A stretch of 64,000 bases of DNA from Fasciolopsis buskii (lineage: Eukaryota > Platyhelminthes > Trematoda > Plagiorchiida > Fasciolidae). The notes under the pieces are model-generated. The model was not told the origin of the DNA and made no database searches. It saw only the letters and a program-made list of their open reading frames with translations. The stretch spans positions 201,958-265,957 of the forward strand of contig LUCM01005573.1 in the NCBI GenBank assembly GCA_008360955.1. The letters run 5' to 3'. Shown one piece after another: positions 39,545-53,159 of the stretch (positions are counted from its first letter, which is position 1; every line of letters starts with the position of its first letter). The position numbers were made by a program, and so were the translations under genes.

Positions 39545-39620
39545 CCAGGGTTTGAACCTCAGAAATCTCGGTCACCTTGACCATAAACGGAAATTTGCTG
39601 CTGCCCCGGTGGCTACCTCC
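39545..39620 (-). repeat. Decayed SINE-A head
   Basis: On the minus strand a B-box-like GGTTCAAACCC (39548-39558) lies downstream of TAGCCACCGGGG, which could be an A-box, but the spacing (about 45 bases) is longer than in good copies and the core signature is lost. Confidence 0.3.
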
Positions 39621-41526
39621 CCTGATTACCTGAGACTTTGGATGTTTTTATTAATCCTTATGTTCGTGTTCAATGGGTTGTTGGTTCCAACCATCCCTTC
39701 TTGTGCAATGGGGAATGACCCGAAACAAATCTCTTACATTAAGTCTATACATATTTACATATATATATATATTTAGGGGGAGAGAGTAAGAGTAAAAACA
39801 AAGGTAAATTTTCCGCATAAACTTGACAATATGTAGCAATACTTGCCAAAATTGATCTCAATTCCAAGAAGAATGTGAACAAATCTTTCTGTGGTGAAAA
39901 ATAACGTCTCGTAAACAGTAGTATGGAATAACAAGAAATGCGTTTTCCCGAAATCCTTGGTTTGGTCAACATAGGAGGAAGAGCAGTGACTTCTCGATTT
40001 TTCGCCAATTGCACAATGACGGGATAACTGAACTGCAATGACTGTAAATCGGTTCCTTTTTTTGAGTGAATTAAGCATCGATAAGAAGTCATTGAAATAG
40101 CACTGATGTCATTTACTGCGATGGTCGTGCTACTAAACCACCGTACTTCATAAGTCTCCAGTTTAGTCTGTCTATGGTTTATTTTTTCTTTAATCCATTA
40201 CCCCAACGCATTGTGTTTTACCAATCTTCTTAAGCACACTGGAGAAGAATCAATGTTTACACACGATTAACACCAGCAGACCAGTGACTTGTAGAAAATA
40301 GAGATCGACTGATTGCAATGCAATTTGTAGGTAAATGATATCAGGAGGAGGAAGCAGCCTGCAGGAGAGCCATAAAAAATAATCATGTTCCTCAAATCCA
40401 ACTTCATGAAGCCACAAAAGCATGTTGTTCAAAACCTGGCCTGAACTTTGTCCCGTGTATAAATAAACGATCAGTATAAACTCGTTAATCATCAATTACA
40501 AGGTGATGTTTCGCTAGTTGACAAAATATCCAGGGAATAAAACTGCACCGTAATCACTCAGAAATCAGGTCGATGGAAATTTGGATATTGTGAGAAAATC
40601 TGATGAACTAATTTTCGGAGCCCTTCCGGTGCATGCAGCATACAAAACACTCGGTTTCGTGTTAATCGTTTCCATTGTCGTGTTTCCTGTCCCACGACCA
40701 AAGAAGTGACTCAGTCAGCAAACCAGTAGCATAGTTGAAAATACTAGGGCCAAATTTTGTTTCCCGAAACAACTTTGCCTATTGCATTCGATTAGTGCAA
40801 TTTATAGTATTGCCTTGTGGATGACCGCTTAGTAAAATATGCTTCACACATTATTTTTGCACTCCGTGCACGGACACCTCGACATTAAATCAGTGACAGG
40901 AAATATGATCATTAGTGTCCCCATTTCACTAGATATTTAGGACAAAATAAAGTAAAAAATTTGCTGTAACTGGTCTGATCAGGATCAATGATAATATCTT
41001 CATTGGCGATATTTCCTAGTAATTTGGGCACTAGTATATATTCCCTTTCCTGAAGCGAAATGGTGTTAAGTGTTACTGTCCCCAGTATCCGACTTTAAGC
41101 TGATTGAGGTAAAACTGGTTCCTGAGGGCACGAAGAGCTTTGTCATGCATTTCAAAGATTATTCCAAATTATTTCTTGTATTTTAACGATCTTTAAAACA
41201 TTTCTGTCCTTATTTGCGTATGTGTTAATTCATTTATACATGCTAACAGTTTAGTCAGTCGATTTTTTTCATGTCGAACAACACTGAGCGCTAACATTTT
41301 AACAAAAACGAAAAACTAGAGCGTAATGCCCTCCGGTCCTTTTGCTTGTTGCAAACTGGGAAATGCGTTTAGCTGTTGCTTTCTTATGAAATCCCACTTA
41401 TTGTGTGCGTGCCATTTCGCGGAAAAACCGTGGAAAGCCCGGTTATTGGGACCAACTGCTTCTGGCAATACTGAGAGCGATTTATTAATTACAGTGTATA
41501 CTCTCATTGCTATATTCCATTTCTGT
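39621..41526. other. No supported gene
   Basis: A (TA)n run lies at 39759-39773 followed by GGGGGAGAGAG. Overlapping minus-strand frames of 101 and 115 codons at 39745-40092 have no recognisable motif. Confidence 0.5.
39759..39773. repeat. Short (TA)n microsatellite
   Basis: Seven TA units preceded by related ATATTTACAT. Confidence 0.85.
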
Positions 41527-41725
41527 CATAATTTATCTTTTTATCTTTTATCTTTTACTTCCTTTATTAGTGAAACAACAATGTACACCGATTTTCAGGA
41601 AGGAGGCTGCGGTCAACAGAGGGCTACGAAGTGGGGCTGTTGACCGGCGGTGGGAGGATTCGAACTCGCGACCTTTACCTCCGAATGCCACGACCCTATC
41701 CGCTTGGCCACCTCCGGCCATTCTA
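41527..41725 (-). repeat. SINE-A, best-preserved copy
   Basis: Read on the minus strand: A-box TGGCCAAGCGG (41700-41710), core CGGAGGTAAAGGTCGCG, B-box AGTTCGAATCC (41656-41666), then CTCCCACCGCCGG. The 5' GGAGGTGG can pair with the 3' CCACCGCC with one mismatch, so an acceptor-stem memory remains. The body (CTCTGTTGACCGC, CCTTCCTGAAAATCGGTGTACATTGTTGTTTCA) leads to a tail of repeated AAAAGATAAA. Minus- and plus-strand open frames of 95-123 codons cross this element and are not genes. Confidence 0.8.
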
Positions 41726-43190
41726 TTTGGAGGAGAGGAAGAAATTTTCCCCAGAAGCACGCGAATTGTTTTGCAGTTATCGCTGCTCATTAGGCAGGTG
41801 TACTCACTTGCCCAGGCGTCATCATTTTTGCACACATCTAGTACTTCAAATCATATTGTTATCTTTTTTTTCACCTGAACAGTGGCACTTAAAACTACCA
41901 TTGACAGAATATACTTCTCGTTAACAAGCGGTCCGGCAGCTCTTTCTTTGGTCACTCCTACACTAACACTTTGGTCATTAAATGTCATGCCAGACTTTCG
42001 TCTTTTTTCGTGACACGGTGATTAATATCAAATGCCTAGCTCCCATTTGATTTCTTAGTGAAACCAGTTTACATCATAACGTGTCTATACTGTTTTAGGC
42101 CTCCCTGTGCCATTTTAAAAAAAATATTTTAACCGTATTTCCGTTACTCTCTACTCGTTTCAGTATTATCCCGACCAGGGACAATGTCGCTTCAGACAAT
42201 CCAATCACAAAATGCTCTGAAATTTTCACCTATAACGTTATAATCCTGTCTGGACAAATCATCATTTTCTTGTCTGTCAGAAAGAAAATTTATTCTTGTT
42301 AGGCGAACCAAAGACTTACCAGGATGAAAAAAATTCTAGTTAAGACAAAAACATGTGTGATGCCTGAATTTCTATACTTAAATCATCACTCCATGGCATC
42401 CTACTGGTTTTTCGTTTGGTTAGACATAAAGACTTCTGCTGCCCCATGGAGACTGCTTTCTTCAATATCAACAAAATGGCTTAACCCTTGCTTCAATGTT
42501 TGAAAAGACAATGAAAGATTCGCATAAACTTCACGACTTAGTTATAACTAAATGATGGTTGACCTTAATTAGACGGGTATTATTGCTAATAAGTTCGTCA
42601 ATTTCCAAACAGTTTTTGGGTACCACCTCTCTGGCACGGAATCAAGAATCTGTGCGGATCTTCAATAAAGTTTCGTCGATTTCATCTCGGCAGTATGGTC
42701 TTCGCCCGGAAATCTACTAAGGTAATGTCTCCCCCAGATACTCTAATCAAAACATTTTCTAAAGTGTTTTTTGACCTTCACCATCGATTTCTTTTTACCT
42801 AAGTTGTTCAGAACGTTTATCCAGTGTATTTTTTCCCTGGATACTCCTAGTTGGTCCTTTTCATTTTACAATGAAGCCTAACAGGTAAAGTGTAAATACA
42901 ATTCTTCTTCATAAGTCTGAGTTCCTTGGTTGCCACCTATTTTATTGCTAGTGGATTTCAGAGAACTTAACTTGACAACAAATAACAGGCATCTGTTCGT
43001 TGCAGTCTTATTCTATTTTCTATTGTGCCAAAAAAGACGTCATGTATATTCTCAAATCCATAAACCGAGGTACCTAGCAGTTGAGCAACTTTGTATCACT
43101 GTTCTCGTTCATTGTGTGGTAACATGGTTCACTTCACCGTTGCGAAACCATGAGAACAATCGCCTCATTTTGTTAGAAATATCTAGGTAC
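41726..43190. other. No supported gene
   Basis: Only short frames are seen, with no known motif or repeat. Confidence 0.55.
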
Positions 43191-43300
43191 CCATTTTGTC
43201 GTGGTGGGTTGATGCTACTGGTGATTCCCGAAACGGATGAAGCAGATGTGCAGTGCTTTCAGGCGTTTTTATCGGTAAATTGTGATACTGCTCCCCAAGT
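43190..43300 (+). repeat. SINE-B body fragment
   Basis: CGTGGTGGGTTGATGCTACTGGTGATTCC.GAAACGGATGAAGCAG.TGTGCAGTGCTTTCAGGCG aligns block by block with the SINE-B body GCGGTGGATATGCACTGCTGATGATTCCTAACAAGGATGAAACAGCTGTACAGTGCTTCCATGG. The tRNA-like core before it is too decayed to recognise. It lies inside a 125-codon open frame (42930-43307) that I therefore do not call. Confidence 0.55.
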
Positions 43301-46284
43301 TGATTAGTTTTGTACAACATCTAGTCGCCAGCAGTTCACAACTTCGATATTTTTATTAAATTCCAGGAATGCTTTCAGGTTTACCGAATGACGTTTTCCC
43401 ACTTTACCGCAGACTGGATATCAGCCGCCGCCCCTCTTCTATTTTTATTGACTTAGTAAAGAAGTATGTGATCATCGCATCCTGATGGGTGCAGAATGTT
43501 TTATGCATAATCACTGGTGCTCTCCTTCAAGGTTTGAACCTCGAATCTGTAAAAATACCGTGTATTTCGGTCATGCACCATCTAATTTAACACAAACTCT
43601 GATGAAGAAAAACAGTCACAAAGTACGTATTGGTAACAGATTACATGTTGCCACTAATACCTGCCAAGGTAGTTGCTCCGTGGACTGGCTCAGGTTGTGT
43701 GGCCCAAATACATTAATCTACTTTGATTCAACGCCACTCCTAAGGATTAAATTCTCGGGCTTGGGTTCTTAAGCCTAACCAATAGGTTACTGACAAATTC
43801 GGCCACCATACTTTCACAACGGTGCCCAGACACCAAAAGTCCTCGCGCCTTTGCTTTCATCGATCATGATTCTGATCCGTAAAGCAGAATCGACCCAATT
43901 GTGACTTTGGCAACTTGTTCTTTGATCGATAACCTGATGTTAGGCCAATCCTACAGCTGCCTTCAATTGAAGAATACCAATCGCCCCTCATACATGTGCA
44001 GGATCACTTCATCCGACTTGCAATTGCCCCGCGAGATGCTACTGACCAAATAATTAGACCTATCTATTTACTTCAATGCTTCTCCTGGAAGAATTAGGTT
44101 TGGCTTTGGGCCAAAACAATCCTACAAAGGTGCAAAACACTTGCAAAAAACTATAGTATAGTTCAGATGGTTAAGTTAAGCCTGCAACGTGCTTGAGTTC
44201 ACACACAATGACAAAGCATCGTCCGCATATCCCGTCAGACAATTTTTTGTCAGAAAAAATGTCAGTGCCATTTTTCTGGCCCGAAAAACCTTGACAAACG
44301 TCGTTTATCTTGATGAACTCGGTTGCAAGATCGTGATAAGCAAGAACGGCTTGGGCAGTTCAAAATGACTGGGAAGTATAAATGAATTTCCTAGACATAT
44401 CCTTCAATGAGAGGACACCCTATGAAATTCCACGGTCGACTGAATTGCATGGTGCCTACAGGATGAGGAAGACAGAGATCACGGGTCCGCGGAAAGTGAG
44501 CTTAGGTTCCAAAATTCGTGGCAAATTTAGTATTTGGTCAGCATAACCTCCCCTTAATCGGGGACCCGCTTGTTTTTCACGTGTTTATCTGCCGTGAGTG
44601 CTAGATAATGGGCAAAGGATAATGATCATAAGCAGTACGACCACATTAGCGGACCGAATTGTGATATTCGAAGAAAACTCTGCTAGTGTGGAACGTGAAA
44701 AGTCTCCCATCACTTCAGTGGAGCTTTTTAAATGCCTTACCCTAGAGATCACAGAAGTTGAACTGAGACGTCGAGGCCCGAACTAGCACAGATCAGTCAC
44801 GCGAATACTATATACCAACCAGGTTACACATGGACGACGTAATTTGAGGGCCTCTTAACACGATCAAAATGAGCCGATTAACATTGTTGGTTAAGTAACG
44901 TTCATTTAGTTTGAAAACATCGGGGGGAATCCTCCTATCTACCAACTAAATCTCGCAACTTACCCAAGAATCTGGTTCCTTCCGGTGAGTACCGGGTTTT
45001 CCACTCAGGTTTTCCTATCATTTACTAGCCGTTGATGATTTCCTAGTCCACATAAACCAGTTCACATGAAATGAAAAATCGCAGTCGGTCCTTGAATGTG
45101 AAACGCTGTTATGTGGGCTACAATTGGTGCAATCCCGTATGGAATTCACTTCACTGGAGAAGTATTTCAGTTGGCGAATGGCGACAGTGAATGTGCAGAA
45201 ATTACTTGAAAAATACAACAAACCAGAAAAATCAAACGCACCGGTCCAATCTGCTTTTGCAGTCGGACACTGTATACGATCTGATTCCCTACTACAGCAA
45301 AATGTGACCAAACAAAGTAAAACCAATGTTCGAAACTTGAGAAGAAATCACTCAGTGGTCACTTGCGTTAATACAGGGGCTGGCTAAAAATTCTGTAACC
45401 CATATTCCTTTTGCACTACTTGCTGATACGGGTAACGATAAGATAGATAAAACTGTGCATGCGCCTTTGCTTGCAATTAACTATTCAATGGAAAGGCAGA
45501 GTTCAAAGACAATTACGTCGAGTACCTTAAGTTCTTCAGTTCTCTACGAATTGCACAATCAAGAAACTGCGCATGCGCAAAAGACCTTAAAAAACCCGAC
45601 GAAACCTTGTTTCAGCTTAGCAAGCATGCTTCACACCAGCTGAACATCCATAGAACACTGCCCGTTCCGGCTCCTGTTTGATCGTGTGACAATTAGCGCG
45701 TAGTTAGTTCACCTTGGTGCCATCCACGTTATTTGTTTCATAAATCAGAAACACCTAACGCCCGTGATCTAAATTTTCTGAGGCGGATCCATTGCCAGCC
45801 CGCAAGATCTCGCCTGGATCAAATTGTTAGGTGTCTACATTATTTTCAGATTTATTCCAGTAACGATTGGGAGACTGCTAAAGGAAAGTTTTATTTAAAA
45901 CAGAATAGTATACATGATACAGCTCGTCTGTGGCACACTTCGCCCGATTAATGAAAAGCGAACTAGGGAGATATTTCGCTTCCGTTTTTACAGGCGCTTT
46001 GTAAATTGGCAGTGTTGGTAATTCATCGTTGAGGTCGCGCATACTAGTCAGATAGGCCGAACTATTCCATCCTTGAATTAGACTGCCAATATTTTCCGCC
46101 CTATTGGATATTTTGTTAATTCGGTTTCTAAAACAAATGCCGCCGTGCTGTAGCGGAAACTAACGACACAAGTCCAATTTGCTATAAAGTGTTGAAATGA
46201 CCTATGGTAAGTGGCAGTGCATCACCTCACGATGACGTGAAATCCTTGTTTGCAGTTGTCATTCACCTTTTACTCCTGTTAATT
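43301..46284. other. No supported gene; odd palindromic patch
   Basis: A possible SINE-A B-box on the minus strand lies near 43531 (GGTTTGAACC). Frames at 44598-44786 and 45124-45387 are polar and lysine-rich but unrecognised. At 45568-45579 there is a perfect 12-base palindrome TGCGCATGCGCA, with a related GTGCATGCGCC about 110 bases earlier. No terminal inverted repeat was found around it. Confidence 0.5.
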
Positions 46285-46432
46285 AGTCAAAAATGCACAT
46301 GGTTTTGATGAAAGGAGTGGCAGAGAAAGCAACGACTATCAGGTGGGAAAACGCGTGACCGTGGGAAGAGTTGAAGCCAGGACATCTAAGCTGACATGTC
46401 TGAATTTTGTCCGTTTGACCACCCCCGGTACT
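46285..46432 (-). repeat. SINE-A copy
   Basis: On the minus strand: A-box TGGTCAAACGG (46411-46421), then GACATGTCAGC..AGATGTCC, a decayed B-box GGCTTCAACTC, then TTCCCACGGTCAC, and a body ending near the 46285 side. Head spacing and the CCCAC.GTC stretch match the family. The tail is poorly preserved. Confidence 0.55.
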
Positions 46433-49255
46433 GAACAATCTAACTTGAGTTGTTGTCTGACTAAGGTACTTTTTGTACTTAAGTTTCTTGCTTCTCTTTA
46501 TCGGTCGATGTCTGCGGTTATACACTGTCACAAAACTGTCCCATGACACATGAACCTTAACATGGTCAGATGTCTATACGATCTACGTGCTTTTCACAGC
46601 CGTTATAATGGAAATGACTGAAATTTGTCCAGCTTAATATATACGAAGACTAATAGAAAGAAGACATCAAAGGTACTGGCAAGATTCCCGCCACTGAGTT
46701 ATAAATCAAACACTAACAGATGGTGAAATCTGGATGTTTGCCAAAAATACACATCTGATAATTTTATGTTCACAGTGGGCTAGGGAAGAAATTTAGTTCT
46801 TCTAATTTCCTTAACTTTTTCTCCCACATGATGAATAAACTGACTTTGTTGGATCAAATCTGCCGGTCTTATTTATTATGTTGTAAAGTAAAAGTGCCAT
46901 CGAAAACAATCCGATTATTCAGGGGAGGTCGAATAGCAGGAAATGCTTCATCAATCGATAAGTCGAAACTTTTGACTGCCGTATGCGGCAATGCATTATC
47001 TGTGTCATACCGGGATATTTACTAAACATTCATGAAGCTTGGCTTCAAACATCTGGCCTAGTGGAATTTGGAATCCTCCTTTCGGTGGACAGAAATGGGA
47101 ACACACCTGTGATCCTTGTATCAATCAACCGTTTGAAGAGACCCAGTGGACACCTTTGTTTCAAAACACACGTGGGTACAGAGAGTAAATTAAGTACGTT
47201 AACCTAGTCGATTAGCAAACTGACAACAGATTATGTTGGGTTAGAAAATAAAAATAACAAGAGAATCTCAATTGTTGCCTAGTTACAAAAAACAGGCCGT
47301 ATTAGTGAGTCCAGTTAACCATTCATGGACAACCAAACCTTTCCTCGGGTGATCGAAAAGAGGACATAACAGTATGACTTTCGTGGAACACAAGTAAACC
47401 TTCCTAATCGGGCCACTTCTCTATTTCGTCAGTTCAGTTTAGTATTTCCTTTTATTCAAGTGCACCCCTCGACTAAATGTACTGTGTTTGAAATAGGCAG
47501 TCGAAACGAAAACATCGGTCAAATTTTCCATTTCACGGCGCAAACTATATAAATTTATGCCAGTTTTGGTCATGTAGGCAATGCGCCTGTTGGATGCGCC
47601 TACCTAGTTTAGGATCAAAATGTTGTTGTTTTCCCCTTCGGAATTCATTGAGGACCGAATCTTTTGTAAACCGCCGACGAAGATAAACTACCCTAAATTG
47701 ACGTTATACCACGAGTTTTTCTCAACTTATTCACAGACTGAGTTCACTGATATCGATTTTTACAGGTGGCCTATCAGTTACTTGCCTCAGACGAAACGAC
47801 AAGAATAGAACAATAAGGAGTAAACAATAACTTATGAAACCATGAAATTATTAATAACCTAACCCGGGATGGGAGGGAAAATATATCGTGACTGTTTTTA
47901 GCAAGAATGAGTATTCCCAATAAAACTCAGTAAGGCATTTAGTAGATTCCACTCCAGTGTGAATTGACAAATAAGTCAACTCTGGCGTCCACTTGGTTGG
48001 GATGCATATTCTTAATCATAAGGTCTTAATGATGCGTTTGAAACCGCTACAGCCGACTGCGCTGATATTTTCGGCTTAACGCGAGACCGATATATACCAT
48101 CACAAGTACAAATATGAACACACTGTGCATGATGAATGTAACTGCTCTGAATAAACAATGAGTATTGATGTGCCTGATCCGATTCCGACATTTATAAAAC
48201 TCTGGTTGAGAAGAAATGCTTCACCGTGGAATATCAAAGTTAAACTCGCCGTGAAGAAATGGTAGAAATACTAAGCGCCTGACGTATCCTTATTAGCAGT
48301 CGTCAGCAGTTTTTTGGTCTCTATTGCCGTGTTTGATATTCGGGTCACGAAGGTTTCATCATCAACTGAGGTAACATCTCCAGCGCGAATATATGGCTAA
48401 TTATATTCGCTTGGTTTTATGCGACCCTTAGCCTTAGAAACTGACTGTTATTTCAACCGTTAACGAAATGTTTATAACCTAGATGTAAAGATCGGCGATT
48501 AAGATCTTATGAAAACCGTTACACTAATTTATAAGGTCATCCAGAATCATCAGCCTTACGTATCCAAAACACCCCAAAGAGAACACGAGTCCAAATCATC
48601 TGATTGATTGAGCACTCAATGTTTTATGAAGCTGTCAGGTTAGCAAATGAGCAACCATGTCCTGATCACTATTGAAAGGGCTTTGGGGAATTTCCAAATC
48701 CATTTCAGTGAGCTCTTCTATTTCAAAATTTATTACACTGTATTTGCAAAAATAGCATAGCTTCTAGCACTACGATCTCATAGGCAGTTCTCCCTTATTC
48801 TGATCAACTACATGACTATTTCGTGGACAACGGTTCGCATCTGCCTACATTTCAGCCTTTGTATCTAAATCTTACTACACTGTTTTACAGAGCAATAATT
48901 TTCTGAGTGTCGTACGTGTGTGTAGTAAATAATGAGTAAGAAATCGTTTCCGTTTCCGGGTTATGAATTTAAAAATAGAATCTGCAAATAGCACTATTAT
49001 TATTTTTTAGGAAAGCAAACAAACTAAAGAAAACGCCTCTCGTTCTCCGTTTGATACTAATTTCATTCCAAATGCCGGGGCAGATAATCGGTTCTTTGTT
49101 TTTTATTCACCGTCAGTCTCCAAAAGAATAGCCTGTGCAACATTTAAAAACTACTATTTCTTTCTTCATCCCTTAGTTTCTAGTTCACCACGTAATGAAA
49201 TCACTCTCGTTTTATTCTGAAACCCCATACGTTAATGAAATGCCCAGACAGTAAC
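46433..49255. other. No supported gene
   Basis: No motif-bearing frame; the longest are about 75 codons. Nothing further recognised. Confidence 0.55.
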
Positions 49256-49261
49256 TCGTGC

Positions 49262-49438
49262 CTGTGATGGTAAGACGGACAAGGCCATGACTTTCGGACG
49301 TGTATGTCGCGAATTCCAGTCCTGTCACCGTCGGTAAACTTCCTCGCTGAGCATCCCATTGTTGGCCACGATCCCTTCCTGCGAATGATGTACACGGTTG
49401 CCTCAGTAACAAAATAAAATTAAAGGTTAAAAAATGAT
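49262..49438 (+). repeat. SINE-A copy
   Basis: A-box TGGTAAGACGG (49268-49278), core TTTCGGACGTGTATGTCGCG, decayed B-box GAATTCCAGTCC, then TGTCACCGTCGGTAAACTTCCT, GTTGGCCACGATCCCTTCCTG, ATGATGTACACGGTTGCCTCAGTAACA and an A-rich tail with AAAATGATAAAG. All blocks are in family order. The stretch encodes no protein. Confidence 0.7.
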
Positions 49439-52400
49439 AAAGAAAAACGGAGTGTGTATCGTGGTCAGCGGGCTTTACTGTGTGCGTCCAAAACTCCCAA
49501 ACAAATCTCAGTTAACGTAAACATTTGTTTGAAAAGCGGAGCTCCATGAGCTGACAATTTTGTTTCAGGTAGGGCGTGAACAAGACCACTTAGATATTCA
49601 TCCGCAAGGTCAAACTACACCGGGGGGAACGGGAAACCTTGACCCGTGGCATATAAGCACATGAGGTCCCAACAGGTTAGGTTTAGTAACTAACAGTGCG
49701 ATTTACTGTCTACCGTCAAATAACGTATGTACTGTACCGAAGCTGGAGCTGCTCATGGGTTTACGCCTCCAGGACCGCATACCAGTGTTAGATCACGACA
49801 GATCGTGACCGCAAGTGACTATTATACGAGTCAATTACAGCCTAACCAACAATGACAAATTAAAATGCTACTAAGGTAAAAATGTGCAATTAGCGAAACT
49901 AATTCCGATAAAATGTTTCTTCAAAAAGGGTATGCAAAATTGAATAAGTATTAACAGTTCAGTAACTAGCATGTGATCGTGAATACAGACTGGGAGACCC
50001 TTTTCGATACCTTGGGTGGCAACCAAAGCTTTTAGTGCATCAGATATCGTCCGCAAACTCAGTTTGGATGAGTCATCAATACGAAATATCCAGATACCCT
50101 TCGGCTTGGCCTCGTAGCTAACTTGTTGGAATACAGGCGGTGCAAGAGCGTGAGTTTACGTCCATGATAGAGTTCGTACTCCACCGGGCTTAACTGTTAT
50201 TCAGGATAAGCATTTCTGAAATCTATCATATTTGCTACACCTTGCCATATTACTCATTGAATCCATCCATTATTTATGGCGTGTTTGTTCATGTCTACAA
50301 ATAGAACAATCACATTTGCAATTAGCATTTTGAGAAAATAACATTGTAACGATAGGATTCAGTTCGATTTTTGAGAGGAAACAATTTTGTCTGGCAATCG
50401 ATTGTCATCCAAAGTCAATTCCATATTTTTTGAATGTTTTCTTCGGCCCGTTAGTTTCCCAGAGGATGCCAGATACAGCAGAATCGAAGATTTCTTAACG
50501 AACTAATTGTCTACTTATAAAACGCTTCAGACGAACCATGGATAGGTGTTGGGGAGAGGCAAAAGTATTATCTAATCAAGAAAAAGGAATCTAAGATTGC
50601 TGGATTTTGCAGAATAACCGCAAATTCAGGACCAAATTCTTTTTATCAAAATGTGTAAGCAGAATTAGACAACTAATTCACAAATTACAATGATCTGGAT
50701 TAGGACCATCATACTGCGAATTGATTTTATACTCAAATCAATACTGCAAAATGTTTGCACAACAGGAACAAATAAAATCTCATGTAAATCCTAAAATAAA
50801 TATTAGAATGCGCAGTCCATCTAACGGTAGCGTTGACTGATGATGCTTTAAGTGAAAACGACAGCATTCACATATTCTTTGAGTCTTTCTACCACGTTCA
50901 ATGCACCTGTACGTGTTGCGCTTGCTTTGCGCAACCGACTAACAAATCGGTGAGTGAGCCTGCTTGTGATACCGGTAAACCAGCGTGCATTGCCGTCCTT
51001 ACTGGCTATTTGCTTTCTCGGTATTTTCACTGTATGCAGTTTAAAGAAAATAAGGTTTTGCTGGATTAGTATGGGGCTTGAAATACTTGGGCTAGCAAAA
51101 ACTAGTGAAGGAAATTCAAATGAAGGCTACGCGTATCAATTTTGAGTAGACCAGTGCTGAGCGACGATCCGTTAGTCTTTGTTCACGGCGACGTCTGCAC
51201 CTACAGCTGCGGCTATTCTAATCCGATGGTGATTCACTAGTTAGCTGACGAGTTAATTCATCAATTTGTCACGATCCTTTTGACTGGCCAGTGTCAGCAA
51301 ATATGCGTTACATCAAAGCCGTAGTGTAATGATGGTTGCAAGCTGATTCCCCTTAGTTATCTAGAAACAAATATCACAGAAACTCACTCACTGCGATATT
51401 TTTCCTGAATCTGACTGGTTCTAATGATATAGCAGCCTATTAGCACAAAATCAGTCGCATTATCAGTAGCATGTTCCTCAAGCTGATGGATGAATAAAAT
51501 TTCCCCGGAATCTATTGGCCGGTTTCGCGATTATTACCGCTGCTCTGGTATACGTGTCCGTTATTCTCCTGCCCACCCATCCAAATGTGTGTACTCTCCT
51601 CTGTTAGTTTATCACTGGAACCTCATTTGAATTATTGGCGTCCGAATGAGTGGTGAGTCCAATTAAAAATCCAAGATGATTCGTCGGAAGTCTTCGTGGG
51701 CCAAGCAAGACTAGCCTTCAGAATGAGGACCGAAGTTAAGAAAGCATGGGGTGCTTTGTCAGCAATATGTGCAATCCTTAGGTGGACTTTTCACTCATTT
51801 ACGTTCCCAGGCGTTCAAATGATATCCCATAAAAAAGCAGTTGGCCTTGGTAATTATTCGGGGAACTCATATCAACTCACTGTCAAAAGGGAACAAACTG
51901 TCTCAGCAATCGTCTGTCAACCATTTGACCATGATTAACGTTCCTGTCCGTTAACGTATATTTTAAGTTTTAATATACATACTTCTGGTGGCTTCATTTT
52001 TTGTCAGCCTGAAGAATTACAGCTAGGACGTTTGAGTTGGTTATAATGGAAAAACATCCTAATAGAAATTTAAATCAGAGGTCTCAATGTTCGGTCTACC
52101 CGACTGACGCATGGCAGCTCTAGGTGATTCTTTATCACAAAGATTTTTCTTTCAATTATTTTTTAAATTTCCAGACAACGGTTCACTATTTGCACAAGTA
52201 CGCAAAACGATTTTTGGTTCCAATCTATAGGCAAAGTAAACAGCTTTCGCAATAGGTGAAAATAATTTGCACGACTTCACACGAATAGCTTTCTTTGGGA
52301 ACTTTAGCCATTGAATGACATCGGGGAATCGGACTTATCGTCACCGAATATTCCACCCCTTTCTCAGTTCGTAGCCTCTAAGTAAGTAAGAATAAATTCG

Positions 52401-53135
52401 GATCGCGAATCCTGACGACCATGAGCCAGTTACATTTTTAAGTTCCAAGCACTCTAAGCCATGAACCGTTCTCTTTTCAATACACCATCGCATCACAATA
52501 AGGCAGAATAATCCGTGATCCGTGATTCTACACACTGTCTGATATCAGATTTTTGTGCACACGCTTGAATTAGTGTAAATCCACTTTCAGAAGTTGTTTA
52601 TGAACGCATGCATCCACGTCATACAGATTTGTCCTAACTTGTTTTCGGAGTTTGCCTTGCACCCGCCTGCTTTCTTCCTTCTTAGTGGTTGTGAAAAAAT
52701 GAAAACAAACAAGCAACAAAAGATGAACGGGACGAAGATGTTGTTTGTACCTTCTAGAGACAGATCAGCAAAACTAGTTTGATTATATACATCAGTTAAT
52801 ATGTTTGATCAATAACCCATCTGGCTGCCTGGTCAGAGTTACGGCCCCAAAGTGGTCGGCCCACTTTATCGTGATGAGAATGGCTTCGCTAATGTTACAA
52901 CTATGATTTGTTGTGACGCCTTTTGATTCATTGCATGGTGTGCATTGAAAAGTTACTTCAAAGCAGCATAATATAAAAATTGTATCAGTTGTGTAAATTA
53001 CTTGATTTTTCACAATCTCCATGCAGTTCACGTGTCTGAAACCATGTTTATATAGGCCTAAACCTCTACGAATGATAATTCAAGAAGTAAATCAAGATAA
53101 GGGTCCTAACACGAAACACGTGGCATAGTGCCTGA
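49439..53135. other. No supported gene
   Basis: Frames up to about 80 codons in several places (50833-51145, 51696-51938, 52792-53031) have no recognisable motif. Confidence 0.5.
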
Positions 53136-53159
53136 AAACTCCGCTTCTCAAGTTGGAAC

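Noticed and set aside
41548..41924. Overlapping 95-123 codon frames on both strands
   Set aside because: They run through the SINE-A element. The stretch GGGQADRVVAFGGKGREFES is the A-box to B-box region read as protein.
42930..43307. 125-codon plus-strand frame
   Set aside because: Its 3' third is the SINE-B body fragment, so the frame is at least partly repeat-derived.
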